The notes: generated by a model from the sequence alone, not told the origin. Positions 33,428-42,795 are shown, numbered from the stretch's first letter. The stretch: 64,000 nucleotides of DNA from Subdoligranulum sp. (GCA_014799685.1 JAAVHN010000029.1:90131-154130), one strand, 5' to 3'. Translations and numbers: made by a program.

Positions 33428-34309
33428 TTGAACACGCAGGAATTACGGCAGGAATGGTTTGTGCGGGAATCGCAGGAGACGGAAAACGAGGTCTTTCACC
33501 GCCCCTTAAGCGCGGAATATGCCTTTTGGCGGGCAGTTGCCACAGGAGATATCGAGTATGTGCGGCGTGAGTGCAAGGAGAACCGCTTCATCGACACGGG
33601 ACGGGGGGGGGGGGTTGGATGTCTTTCCAGAGACCCGCTGATAAACTTGAAATATCACCACGTTATTTCCACCGCCATCATCACGCGGGTGTGTGTGGAC
33701 GCCGGCATGTCGATGGAACAGGCGTTCCGGCTGAGCGATTTTTATATCTTAAAGCTGGATAACGCCGGCTCCATGCAGGCCGTGGAACGCATCCACGACC
33801 AAATGGTCATGGATTTTACGGGCAAGATGCAGCGTTTGTCCAAAAAACCGGAAACCTCGAAGCCTGTCGCCGAGTGCATGGAATACATTTACGCCAACAT
33901 CCAAAAGCGCGTGACGGTGGAGGATCTTGCGGCTTTCACAGGGCTTTCGCCCAGCCATCTGTCGCGGCTGTTTAAAAAGGAGATCGGCATCTCCGTCAGC
34001 GACTACATCCGTGAGAAAAAGGTGGAAAAGGCGCAGGAGCTGCTGCAGTACAGCGATTTCAGCTTAATCAAAATCGCCACCGACCTCGCCTTCTCCTCGC
34101 AGAGCCATTTCACGCAGGTATTTCACGATTTTACGGGCATGACGCCCAAAAAATACCGGGACACGCATTCCGACGCCGACCGGCTCGATTTTTCACACGG
34201 CAGGAAGCCCGCGCCGGGCGGGGATCCCTTGCCCGGCGAAGATGGTTTGCCCGGCGGGGATCCTTTATCCGACAGAGATCCCTTGCCCGACGGGAGCGCT
34301 CCCACCTGA
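33428..34309 (+). CDS. AraC-family transcriptional regulator with G12 tract
   Basis: 293 aa. The N-terminal sensory part (to about 150) is of the kind found with sugar loci; the two C-terminal HTH motifs lie at about 160-250 (VTVEDLAAFTGLSPSHLSRL, IKIATDLAFSSQSHFTQVF). Start is TTG at 33428 after GGAGAGGAG. A run of 12 G (33603-33614) lies in frame and encodes a Gly stretch; a one-base change there would break the protein. The last 30 residues come from an 18-nt tandem array that continues beyond the stop. It is divergent from the phosphorylase gene and probably regulates this locus. Confidence 0.88.
   Translation: MNTQELRQEWFVRESQETENEVFHRPLSAEYAFWRAVATGDIEYVRRECKENRFIDTGRGGGVGCLSRDPLINLKYHHVISTAIITRVCVDAGMSMEQAFRLSDFYILKLDNAGSMQAVERIHDQMVMDFTGKMQRLSKKPETSKPVAECMEYIYANIQKRVTVEDLAAFTGLSPSHLSRLFKKEIGISVSDYIREKKVEKAQELLQYSDFSLIKIATDLAFSSQSHFTQVFHDFTGMTPKKYRDTHSDADRLDFSHGRKPAPGGDPLPGEDGLPGGDPLSDRDPLPDGSAPT
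33603..33614 (+). repeat. Homopolymeric run of 12 G in AraC gene
   Basis: Twelve consecutive G within codons 59-63 of the regulator. The reading frame is open as given. Confidence 0.8.
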
Positions 34310-34440
34310 CAGGGGCGCTTTCGGCCGGCAGAAGCGCCCCTGCCCGACAGGGGGCGCCCCGCCTGACAGCGTCACTCCTGCCCGGCCGCGAAGCTCCCCT
34401 CCAGCGATGCGCGCCCGAGCGGCGGGGGCGCTTTTGCCCG
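34213..34440. repeat. Degenerate 18-nt array running through AraC stop codon
   Basis: Units such as GCCCGGCGGGGATCCTTT (34249-34266) and GCCCGACGGGAGCGCTCC (34285-34302) repeat in frame, then continue as 18-20-nt units after the TGA at 34307-34309, almost to the stop of the convergent gene. One pair of arms (GGGGCGCTT/AAGCGCCCC, 34313-34338) can also fold as a hairpin. Confidence 0.7.
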
Positions 34441-34446
34441 GGCCGG

Positions 34447-36849
34447 TCAGGACATCAGCAGCTCGATCTCCGATTTTTCCGTGAGCATCGATTCCGGGAT
34501 GTAATTGCCGTCCACGGCCGTTCCGTTGACGGTGAGCTGTTTGCAGCCGGACTCGGCGCCGCCGGGGTTTTTCACCACAATGTGCAGATGCCTGCCCCGG
34601 AAGTCCTTTTCAATTTCCAGCGTCTTCCACTCCCTTGGGATGGAGGGCGCTATTTTGATGCCGTGCAGGTCGGGGCGCATGCCGAGGATGCCCTCCACAC
34701 AGCCGACCATCATCGTCGAGGCCGTTCCCGTCAGCCAGTGCACATGCGAGCGCCCGGCGCGGGGGCTGTGCTTGCCCTCGGTGAACTGCCCGTAGCAGTA
34801 CGGCTCGATGCCCCGAATCTCGGCGCGGTCGTTCTGCATCGAGGGGGCGTTCTCTTTAAAATAGGCAAACGCGCGGTTCCCGTGGCCCAAAAGCGCCTCC
34901 GCAAGGATCAGCCAACCCTGCGATTGCGAGAACACGGCGCCGTTTTCCTTTGCGCCCGCGTTGTAGATCACCGCAAAGGCCCCGTCGAACGCGTGCGCAC
35001 GGTAGGGGGGATCCATCAAAACCGCCCCATAGGGGGTATTCAGGCGGCTGTACACGTTTTCCATCACCATCGCCGCCTGTTTTTCGTCTGCAAGGCCGCT
35101 GATGACGGACCAGCTCTGCGGGTTCAGCCACAGATTCGCCTCGGGCGCCGTGCGCGCGCCGATCACCTCTCCGTCCTCGGTAAAGCCGCGCACGAAGCGA
35201 TCCTCATCCCAGCACAGCCCGCGCAGCCGATCGCCCAGCTGCGCCTGCTCGCGCTCAATCCACGCGAGGTCGCCGGTGTGCCCCTTTTCCTGCGCAAACA
35301 GCTTCATCAGCGTATAGGCGTAGTAGCACTGGAACGCCACGAATGTGGATTCGCCGTTTGCCCCAAGGCGCAGGCAGTCGTTCCAGTCGGCGTGCAGCCC
35401 GGCGGGCATCCCGTGCGGGCCGAGGTGGTTTTGGGAAAAATCAAGCGCGCGCCGGAGGTGCTCGTACACGGTGCCCGCGTCGCGGTCGGCAAAGGGGATT
35501 ACCTCGTCAAGGAACGCGGCGTCGCCCGTCTCGGCGATATATTTGTACACCGTGGGGAACAGCCAGAGCGCATCGTCCGCCCGGTAGGCGGGGTGCCCGG
35601 TCTCCTTCACATACGAATCGTCGTCCGGCGTATCCTCGTGGCCGGGGTCGTGTGTGAATTTTACAAGCGGCAGCCCGCCGCCGTTTGCCGCCTGCGCGCT
35701 GAGCATAAAGCGCAGCTTTTCCGCCGCCTGCTCTGGCGCGAGATGGATCACGCCCTGGATGTCCTGCACGGTGTCGCGGTAGCCGAAGCCGTTGCGCAGG
35801 CCGCAGTAGATGAACGAGGCCGCGCGCGACCAGGTAAACGTCATAAAGCTGTTATAGGCGTTCCATGTGTTCACCATCACGTCAAATTCCGGGCACGGCG
35901 TCTTCACCCGGAAGTGCGTAAATTTGCTGTGCCAATCCTGCCGGAGCGCTTCCCACTCGGCCCGGCACACCGCCCCGGGCGCCTCGTAGGCCTGCATCAG
36001 CGCCGCGCTTTCCGCGGCGTACTTCTCGCCCAGCAGGAACGCGATGGTCTTCGTCTCGCCGGGCTGCAGCGTCACCACGCACGAGAGCGCGCCGCAGCCG
36101 TTGCCGTTGTAATTGAGGGTATTGCCCAAATCGCCGCCCGCAACGCCGGCGGGGTCGCCGTAATCGTGATACGCGCCCAAAAACGCGCTGCGCTCGCCGC
36201 AGTACGAGGCCACCGGCGCGCCGGCCAGGCCGAAGAAGCGCTCGGTCACCCGTTTGTTGTCCATCTCGACGCCGTCCAGGTTGCCGTGGATCAGCTGGCG
36301 GATGCGGTTTTTCTCGAACAGCGTCCGCGTGATGAACAGGGAATACTGCAAGTCCACCTGATCAAGCTCGTAATTGCTGTTGTTCGTGAACTCCGCATAG
36401 CCCGTCAGCGTGAGCGCGCGCACTTTGTCCGAATCGTTGCGCACCGTCAGCTCCCACACCTCGTGCGTTTTCCCCAGCGGCACATAGTACAGCGCCTCGC
36501 TGTGAATGCCGGCGTAGTCCGCGCCGATTTTTGTGTAGCCCGTGCCGTGGCGGCACTCGCTGCGATAGCTTGCAAGGTCCTTGCCCACCGGCTGCCACGA
36601 CGCGGACCAATAATCGCCCGATTCGTTGTCGCGCAGGTAAATGTACCGGCCGGGGCGGTCGAACGCGTTGAACACGTACCGCAGGATGCGCCCGTTCGCG
36701 CCCGATTTTACAAAGCTGTAGCCTCCGGCGTTGCCCGAGATGAGCGCGCCGTATTCGGGCGAACCCAGATAGTTGGCCCAGGGCTCCGGCGTATCCGGAC
36801 GCGTAATCACATATTCACGGGCCTGTTCGTCGAAATATCCGTATTGCAT
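34447..36849 (-). CDS. GH94 glycoside phosphorylase (cellobiose phosphorylase-like)
   Basis: 800-aa cytoplasmic enzyme, the length of cellobiose and chitobiose phosphorylases. The N-terminus MQYGYFDEQAREYVITRPDT then PWANYLGSPEYG is the family start. ADWNDC places the general acid at Asp491 (DWND motif). Late motifs GIEPYCYGQF and HWLTGTAST match the phosphate/sugar site. It cleaves a beta-linked disaccharide with phosphate to alpha-glucose-1-phosphate (or an amino-sugar phosphate) plus a sugar; the exact substrate cannot be told from sequence. It lies 75 nt downstream of the other GH94 gene and is convergent with the AraC gene. Confidence 0.9.
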   Translation of the reverse strand: MQYGYFDEQAREYVITRPDTPEPWANYLGSPEYGALISGNAGGYSFVKSGANGRILRYVFNAFDRPGRYIYLRDNESGDYWSASWQPVGKDLASYRSECRHGTGYTKIGADYAGIHSEALYYVPLGKTHEVWELTVRNDSDKVRALTLTGYAEFTNNSNYELDQVDLQYSLFITRTLFEKNRIRQLIHGNLDGVEMDNKRVTERFFGLAGAPVASYCGERSAFLGAYHDYGDPAGVAGGDLGNTLNYNGNGCGALSCVVTLQPGETKTIAFLLGEKYAAESAALMQAYEAPGAVCRAEWEALRQDWHSKFTHFRVKTPCPEFDVMVNTWNAYNSFMTFTWSRAASFIYCGLRNGFGYRDTVQDIQGVIHLAPEQAAEKLRFMLSAQAANGGGLPLVKFTHDPGHEDTPDDDSYVKETGHPAYRADDALWLFPTVYKYIAETGDAAFLDEVIPFADRDAGTVYEHLRRALDFSQNHLGPHGMPAGLHADWNDCLRLGANGESTFVAFQCYYAYTLMKLFAQEKGHTGDLAWIEREQAQLGDRLRGLCWDEDRFVRGFTEDGEVIGARTAPEANLWLNPQSWSVISGLADEKQAAMVMENVYSRLNTPYGAVLMDPPYRAHAFDGAFAVIYNAGAKENGAVFSQSQGWLILAEALLGHGNRAFAYFKENAPSMQNDRAEIRGIEPYCYGQFTEGKHSPRAGRSHVHWLTGTASTMMVGCVEGILGMRPDLHGIKIAPSIPREWKTLEIEKDFRGRHLHIVVKNPGGAESGCKQLTVNGTAVDGNYIPESMLTEKSEIELLMS

Positions 36850-36924
36850 GGCGATTCCTTCCTTTCCTGTGGGGGATTTTTGTGAAACGGACGGGGCGCA
36901 GCAGGAGCGTGCGGCCGTGCAGGA

Positions 36925-39639
36925 TCATGCGAGCTCGATTCCGATGCGGCTGCCCTGTGCGGGCAGGCGGGAAATCTCCGCGCGGCGCAGGATTGCAGCG
37001 CCGCCCGCAATGGGCAGCTCCGCCGGCTGCGGGTCTGCGGGCGTCGTCAACACCGCCCTTGCAACGCGGTACGCGCCGCAGTCCTTCCCGGCGGGGTTTA
37101 ACACAGTGATGCAGAATTCCTTTCCGGCAAATTGCAGCGAGAGGGATGCCTTGCCCTGCGCGTCAAACTGTTCGCGCACAAGCTTTGGGCAAACCGCAAG
37201 GTCGCCCCATACGCCGCGCACGCCGAACATCTCGTTCATAAGCGTGAGCAGGTACCAGCTGGCCGCGCCCGTCAGATAGCAGTACAGTCCCCGCCCGTCG
37301 CGGTTGAAGTATTCCGGGATGCCGGGGTACATTCTGCCGCGCTCAAAATTCAGCGACGCATCCGCCAGCGCCCGCAGCGCCTTGTAGCCCTCGCGCACAA
37401 AGCCCCGGCGGTAGAGGGCGTTCGCATACATCACGGCCATGTGGCAGAACACCGCGCCGTTTTCCTTTTCCCCGTAGGCAAAGCCGAACATGCGCCCCAT
37501 ATCAAATTTCAGCTCTTTGAAATCGGTGTTCAGCCGGTAGCCGCCGATCTCCTCACGGTACAGATAACGGTCCGCGCTGCGGGTAATGCTGCGCACCTGC
37601 GCGTCGTCGGCCGTGCCGCTCATGGCGGCGAACACCTGCCCCGTCAGCATCATGCGCACGCCGTTTTCGGTAAAGCCCTCGACGGGGCGGCCGTGGTTAT
37701 CGTAGTAGCTGTTGAACCAGCCCTCGCCTTCTCCGCCGTCGATCCACTCCTGCCGGCGCAGATGCTCTGTCATCCATGCGGCCTTGCCCTCAAGGTTCGC
37801 CGCGATCTCCAAAAGCGGAACGGAAACCGTGCGTCCGCTCACGCTGTGCGCACACTGCCGCGCATACGCCTGCAGCAGCGCGTTTTTCCTGGCGGGGTCC
37901 GCGTACAGGGCATGGCCGCCGGCCAGCAGCGTCTGGGTTTCCTCCAGCAACGCGGCGGTCTCCTGGCCGTTCGTCTCTGCAAGGCGCCGCAGCAGCGCGG
38001 CCAGATCGCGCAGGTTCCCGGCATAAGCGCAGGTAAACGCGACGCTCTCGCCGTTTTCGGCCGCCATATCCAGCGCGTCGTTCCAATCCGCGCCGCGCAG
38101 GCGGCAGATGTTGTGCGCGCCCACCTCATAAAACGCCGCAAGCTGCTGAATCAGCAGATGCTCGAGGATGCTGCCCTGATAGACTGCGCCGTCCTGCGCG
38201 CGCTGCCAATTGCCCTCCTCGCTGCGCCACTGCCGGTCGATCTCCGTCCCCCGCACGGCCTGCGCGTCTTTAAAATAAGGTGCGGGAACATTCAGGATCT
38301 GCACATCCCCGGTTTGGTCGATGTAAAGCTTCGCCGTCATCAGCGGCCACAGCGCGTGGTCCATCCACACGCGGGCGATACCGTTGCGGTCGGCAATAAA
38401 GTTGCCGTCGCCGGCCCCGATGATGGTGGCGTTCGTCCCGTCGATGCGCACGCCGCCGAAATTGGCCTTGATCATGCCGCCGACGCCGTCCGGATCCATC
38501 AGCAGCAGCGAGAGGCAATCCTGCCACAGATCGCGCCAGCCCCGGCCGCCCCGGCCATAATCGTGGTGCGGCAAAAACGAGCAGCCGTAGATGCGGCGCA
38601 GCATCGGCTGGAAGCTCACCCAGCGCATCAGGCGGTCGAAATCCGCATCGCCGGTGTGGCAGCGGACATTCACCTTTTCCTGCCAATAGCGCTCCACTGC
38701 CGCAAGCGCCGCGCCCGCCTTTTCGGCCGAGCCGTAGGCGGAAAGGATGCGCTCCATCTCCTCTTCCGCGTCGCACACGCCCAGCAGCAAAATGTATTCC
38801 GCGCGCTGTCCCGGCTGCAGGGTGATTTGGGGAAACACCAGGCCGCCCATGGCCTCGCGGCCGTCGATGGCTGTGCCGGCGGGCATCCCCTCCGCGGCCT
38901 CGCAGACGGCGCGGGGGCGCAAAAAGCTGCCGCCCTCGCCGATGAACGCATCGACGGTGGGATAAAACGCGGCGGGACGCCCGCCCCCGCCCGTGCAGCC
39001 CTGTACATAATAGATATGATGGTTTTCGCGGTGGCCCTTCTCGTCGAACGACATGGTCGGCTTCACCAGCACGCCGTTTTGCGTGGTGCGGATGCGGTGC
39101 AGCATGGAGGTGACGTTCCGGTGGTCGCGGATGTTATCGGCGCTCCGTCCATAGATGGGAACGGCGGCAACGGGCGTGACCGTCTGCGCCGCCTGGGCCG
39201 TATTGCGGATGCGTACGCGCAGCACCTCGACCGCATCGTCCACCGGGACAAACGCGGTGACCTCCGATTCCAGACGGTATTTCTGCGATGTCCGCTTCAC
39301 GGTCTGCCACATAAAGCCGGCCGTCAGCGTGCCGGCATCCTGCTCCGGGGTGAATTTTTGGCTCTCGGCCTCGGCGGAAACGCCCGTGGCCGACCAACAC
39401 CCCGCACCCTCCACGCGGCACCAGAAGTTGCGCGTGGCGCGGGCGTTGTGCAGGCTCTCGATGGTGGCAGGCTCCAGCAAAAACGTCTCCTGATCGATCT
39501 TACTGTCCCCGCCGAAATTCGGCGTCACGGCGCCTTTCAGCCCGGCGTTCCCCGCAATCGGCAGGTAAAGGCCGCTGGTATTTTCCGCGCCGTCGAGGGA
39601 AAAAACGCCGTCCTCATTCAGAAAATGTATCTTTTCCAT
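36925..39639 (-). CDS. GH94 glycoside phosphorylase (laminaribiose phosphorylase-like)
   Basis: 904-aa cytoplasmic enzyme. The start MEKIHFLNEDGVFSLDGAEN and length match the laminaribiose phosphorylase-type subgroup of GH94 rather than classical cellobiose phosphorylase. The DWND motif is RGADWNDALD with general acid Asp521. FLPHHDYGRGGRGWRDLWQD and FNSYYDNHGRPVEGF are further conserved sites. It would convert a glucose disaccharide, perhaps beta-1,3-linked, to glucose-1-phosphate and glucose. ATG 39639 with AAGGAG seven nt upstream. First gene of a two-gene operon. Confidence 0.85.
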   Translation of the reverse strand: MEKIHFLNEDGVFSLDGAENTSGLYLPIAGNAGLKGAVTPNFGGDSKIDQETFLLEPATIESLHNARATRNFWCRVEGAGCWSATGVSAEAESQKFTPEQDAGTLTAGFMWQTVKRTSQKYRLESEVTAFVPVDDAVEVLRVRIRNTAQAAQTVTPVAAVPIYGRSADNIRDHRNVTSMLHRIRTTQNGVLVKPTMSFDEKGHRENHHIYYVQGCTGGGGRPAAFYPTVDAFIGEGGSFLRPRAVCEAAEGMPAGTAIDGREAMGGLVFPQITLQPGQRAEYILLLGVCDAEEEMERILSAYGSAEKAGAALAAVERYWQEKVNVRCHTGDADFDRLMRWVSFQPMLRRIYGCSFLPHHDYGRGGRGWRDLWQDCLSLLLMDPDGVGGMIKANFGGVRIDGTNATIIGAGDGNFIADRNGIARVWMDHALWPLMTAKLYIDQTGDVQILNVPAPYFKDAQAVRGTEIDRQWRSEEGNWQRAQDGAVYQGSILEHLLIQQLAAFYEVGAHNICRLRGADWNDALDMAAENGESVAFTCAYAGNLRDLAALLRRLAETNGQETAALLEETQTLLAGGHALYADPARKNALLQAYARQCAHSVSGRTVSVPLLEIAANLEGKAAWMTEHLRRQEWIDGGEGEGWFNSYYDNHGRPVEGFTENGVRMMLTGQVFAAMSGTADDAQVRSITRSADRYLYREEIGGYRLNTDFKELKFDMGRMFGFAYGEKENGAVFCHMAVMYANALYRRGFVREGYKALRALADASLNFERGRMYPGIPEYFNRDGRGLYCYLTGAASWYLLTLMNEMFGVRGVWGDLAVCPKLVREQFDAQGKASLSLQFAGKEFCITVLNPAGKDCGAYRVARAVLTTPADPQPAELPIAGGAAILRRAEISRLPAQGSRIGIELA

Positions 39640-39690
39640 ACTGCTCTCCTTTTGGTGCAAAGAATGCGGGTGGACGCGGCCTTTTGTTCG

Positions 39691-39720
39691 GGAAGCCCTG
39701 ACTCAACCGGCGTGTCGGAC
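39691..39720 (+). repeat. Dispersed repeat, copy 2
   Basis: GGAAGCCCTGACTCAACCGG and following bases; the closest match to the copy at 191-220. Confidence 0.6.
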
Positions 39721-39890
39721 CGGCGATTGATGCAGCGGTTCCTCCGGAAGGGCGCGCCGGGCACGACCGGCCTCTGCTGCGCATAGAATGTGGGGAGAAG
39801 CGGCGGCACGCGCGTTTTACATATATAAAATACACGAAATTTTTGCCCGTGTTTTCCATATTGTTGTTGTTTTTGTCATTTTGATGCTTG

Positions 39891-39920
39891 GGAAGCTCTG
39901 ATTCCATCGATGTGTCGGAT
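39891..39920 (+). repeat. Dispersed repeat, copy 3
   Basis: GGAAGCTCTGATTCCATCGA and following; similarity to the copy at 54738 extends about 25 nt further, through a TTTTCC(T/C)CCGGCC segment. Confidence 0.6.
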
Positions 39921-40367
39921 CGGCGGGCAGATTTTCCTCCGGCCCAAGAGGTACCGGGACGCGCGAGGCGATTGATTCAAAGATTCCCTCCTGTATGAGC
40001 TTCTTTCTGTCCGCTGCACCGGGCCGCTGCAGGACGAGAGTCTTCTTTTTGCCGCACAGGCATCCCCCTTTCCACAGCAGTTCCTTTTTCCCCCGGCGCC
40101 GTTTACCGCGCGGCGCATCGGTCCATCCTTTTGAGGGATCGCTGCAGGGATGGGGGACGGCATATGGAACGGCACACGGCGCAGCCGGCAAGACGGCAGA
40201 CGGGGCTTTGGGGCGGGGCGGGACAGCTTGCACGAACAGGGCAGCTTGTCCGCGCAGGATTTTCGTCACAAATCGTTTATGGAAAATTCATATGGGAATG
40301 CTATACTCATTTGGCACGGGCCGCCCCCCGGCGGCATCCGCAAACCGGTGAAAAGGGAGAGACCTTT

Positions 40368-42602
40368 ATGGAGTTGCGCAGCAACATCAAGCTGCTGAAT
40401 TATACGCGTAAATTCCTGCTGAACGATACCGACGGCATCCTGCCCTATGCCGTGCGGCCGCAAAAGCCCGATGCGCCGGGCGCCGCGCCGCTGCCGCTGC
40501 CGCGCTGTACGCCGCGCGAGGCCGGCATCCCCGCCGCGGCGCTCGATACGCTGCTGCGCGAGCTTTCGGGCGCGGCGTGCGGCACGCACACCTGCCTCGT
40601 GCTGCGCCATGGCAAGGTGGTCTGCGAGGCCGAATACGCGCCGTATTCCCTGCGCCGCTGGCACGTCACGCACAGCATGTGCAAAAGTGTCACGGGCACG
40701 GCCATCGGCATGCTCATCGACGAGGGACGCCTCTCGCCGGACGAGCACGTCTGCGACATCTTCCCCGAAAAGTGCAGCCTGCTCACCGGGCGGCGCATGC
40801 GCGCCGTCACGGTGCGCCATCTTTTGAGCATGCGCAGCGGCGTGAGCTTTCGCGAGGCGGGCATCGTGCTGGAGAGCGATTGGGTAAAGGCGTTTTTGGA
40901 TGCGGATGTGCTGTTCGAGCCGGGCGAGGCCTTCGATTACAACAGTCTGAACAGCTACATGCTCTCGGCCATTGTGCAGAAAAAAACAGGCGCCGGGCTG
41001 GTGGAATACCTGCGCCCGCGCCTGTTCGAGCCGCTGGGCTTCGGTGATATCGCGTGGGAGACCTGCCCGCAGGGCATCGAAAAGGGCGGCTGGGGGCTGT
41101 ATGTCTATCTGGAGGATCTGGCAAAGCTGGGCCAGCTGTATCTGCAAAAGGGCGTGTGGACGGGCGCCGACGGCGCCGGGCGCCGTCTTTTGAGCGAGCA
41201 GTGGATCGCGGCCGCAACGGCGCCTTATTCCGTCACGGAAAAGGGCGAGGAATACGGCTTCCAGCTCTGGCCGTACACGCCGGAGGGCGTGTATCTCTTC
41301 AACGGTATGTTCGGGCAGTATGTCGTCGTCGCGCCCGCCCGGCAGCTGATCGTCGCCGTCAACGCCGGCGCGGGCAATCTGTTTGTGCTCAGCGCGGCCT
41401 TTGCCGCCATTGCACGGTTTGTCCGCGCGGTGGGCAGTGCTTCGGCGGCGCAGCCGGGTGACACATCATCCCGGCCGCGGGGCGGCAAGGCCGCTTTGCG
41501 GGGCGGCAAGGGCAAAACGGCGGCGCAGCCGGGCAGCGGCACGCCAATTTTGCCGGGCGGCACGCCGGCCGCTTCGCCTGACGGCGCCTCCTGCGCCTCT
41601 GCTTCTTCCCCAGGCAGCGCTTTCCCCGTCCCGGCGGGCGGCTCCCCGGCCGCTTTGCCGGAGAGCGACGCCGAAGCGCGCCTCGCCTTTACACTTTCGC
41701 ATCTGCGCTTTGCCGAACCGGTACCCCCCTGCCCCGCGCCCGAGCGCCCCTCCTGGACGCAGCGGGTGCGCCGCGCGCTGTTTTCGCCGCAGCCGGCGCC
41801 CGCGCCGGAGCCTGCGCCATCGCCCATCCCGGAAACGGTGCGCGGCGCGCTGGCAAAAAGCTATCCGCTTGAAGCAAACCGCGCGAGCATGGTGCCCACC
41901 ATCGCCGCCTGCATGGAGGATTGGTACTCGGGCGGCGTGGAGCGTGTGGCGTTCGAGCGTTCCGGCGACAGCCTGACGCTGCTTTGGCACGAGAGCGGCA
42001 CGGTGCACCGCGTGCCCATCGGCTTTGCCGGCGCGGATGGTGCGGGCGGCGCAAACAGTACCGGAAAACCGGACAGTGCGGGCGGCAAGGACGGTTCCGG
42101 CAAGTCAGGCAGTACCGGCGGGGTGCGCGGCACCGGCGGGATGAACAGCACCGGCGGGATGAACAGCACCGGCAGCGTGCGCAGCGCCGCCGAAGCTGCG
42201 CACACCGACGCTCCGGACAGCTCCCGCCCCGCGGCCGAATGCGTCCTCGATTTTGGCGGCAACCGCTTTTCCGTCGGCGCCATCGGCCGCTTTACCACCG
42301 ACGAGGACGACAACCCTGTTTTAAAACTCACTGTCTGCTTTTTGGAAAGCTCCTGCACGCGGCTGATCAAATTTGTATTCCTGCCGGACGGCACGCTGAC
42401 GGTGAAGCTGAACGAATCCCCCGCCCTGCAGACGGCGATGGATTCCGTGCGCGAGACGATGAAGGCGGGCGCACCGGGCACACCGGGAACGGATTTCTTT
42501 AAGGATGCGGGCTACCTGCAATACCTCATCCGCCGCGCCTGCTCCCCGGTGCTGCACAGCACCGGGGAGCCCGCGCACGGGGCGGCAGCGCAGCCATCAT
42601 AA
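40368..42602 (+). CDS. Serine hydrolase (beta-lactamase family) with repeat linkers
   Basis: 744 aa. Residues 1-365 form a class C beta-lactamase-like serine hydrolase: SxxK at Ser103-Lys106 (HSMCKSVTG), YxS/N at Tyr191 (DYNSLN). No signal peptide is seen, so it may be cytosolic. Two low-complexity stretches follow, a Gly/Pro/Ala linker (about 370-440) and an array of six-residue repeats (560-607, e.g. GGMNST twice). They flank a C-terminal beta domain (SYPLEANRASMVPTIAACM) that resembles lipocalin-like tails of this family. Substrate unknown. AAAAGGGAGA precedes ATG 40368. Confidence 0.88.
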   Translation: MELRSNIKLLNYTRKFLLNDTDGILPYAVRPQKPDAPGAAPLPLPRCTPREAGIPAAALDTLLRELSGAACGTHTCLVLRHGKVVCEAEYAPYSLRRWHVTHSMCKSVTGTAIGMLIDEGRLSPDEHVCDIFPEKCSLLTGRRMRAVTVRHLLSMRSGVSFREAGIVLESDWVKAFLDADVLFEPGEAFDYNSLNSYMLSAIVQKKTGAGLVEYLRPRLFEPLGFGDIAWETCPQGIEKGGWGLYVYLEDLAKLGQLYLQKGVWTGADGAGRRLLSEQWIAAATAPYSVTEKGEEYGFQLWPYTPEGVYLFNGMFGQYVVVAPARQLIVAVNAGAGNLFVLSAAFAAIARFVRAVGSASAAQPGDTSSRPRGGKAALRGGKGKTAAQPGSGTPILPGGTPAASPDGASCASASSPGSAFPVPAGGSPAALPESDAEARLAFTLSHLRFAEPVPPCPAPERPSWTQRVRRALFSPQPAPAPEPAPSPIPETVRGALAKSYPLEANRASMVPTIAACMEDWYSGGVERVAFERSGDSLTLLWHESGTVHRVPIGFAGADGAGGANSTGKPDSAGGKDGSGKSGSTGGVRGTGGMNSTGGMNSTGSVRSAAEAAHTDAPDSSRPAAECVLDFGGNRFSVGAIGRFTTDEDDNPVLKLTVCFLESSCTRLIKFVFLPDGTLTVKLNESPALQTAMDSVRETMKAGAPGTPGTDFFKDAGYLQYLIRRACSPVLHSTGEPAHGAAAQPS
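42045..42188 (+). repeat. In-frame 18-nt tandem array in hydrolase gene
   Basis: Eight consecutive 18-nt units (GGCGGGATGAACAGCACC occurs twice exactly), encoding six-residue units of the type GGxxST. Confidence 0.85.
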
Positions 42603-42726
42603 GAATGCATGAAAATCGGTTTGATACAGCACTGCCGAAAAAAGATAAAAAAACCTGTCTGCATTCCCGGACATGCACCGGGCATGCAAACACCTCTGCA
42701 GAAAAACCGGACAATCTTGTCGACAG

Positions 42727-42761
42727 ACTCAGGGCCGCTGCAAACCGCAGCGGCCCTGAGT
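42727..42761. terminator. Strong hairpin between convergent genes
   Basis: ACTCAGGGCCGCTGC (42727-42741), 5-nt loop, GCAGCGGCCCTGAGT (42747-42761). Perfect 15-bp stem, AT-rich but no clean T run; a probable bidirectional terminator between the hydrolase and YcxB-like genes. Confidence 0.6.
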
Positions 42762-42795
42762 ATTATATTATGGAATACACATTTTCTGCTTTTCT

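Larger units (their letters stand above)
39640..40367. other. 728-nt gap with repeats, no gene
   Basis: The gap holds two copies of the dispersed GGAAGCYCTGA repeat, an AT-rich block around 39820-39890 that probably contains the promoter of the GH94 operon, and GC-rich sequence up to the hydrolase gene. The open frame extending upstream of the hydrolase start lacks family similarity. No other gene or RNA was recognised. Confidence 0.5.

Noticed and set aside
34213-34440. CRISPR array
   Set aside because: Units are adjacent, degenerate and without unique spacers of constant length, and no cas genes are present; the same holds for all other repeat arrays in the window.
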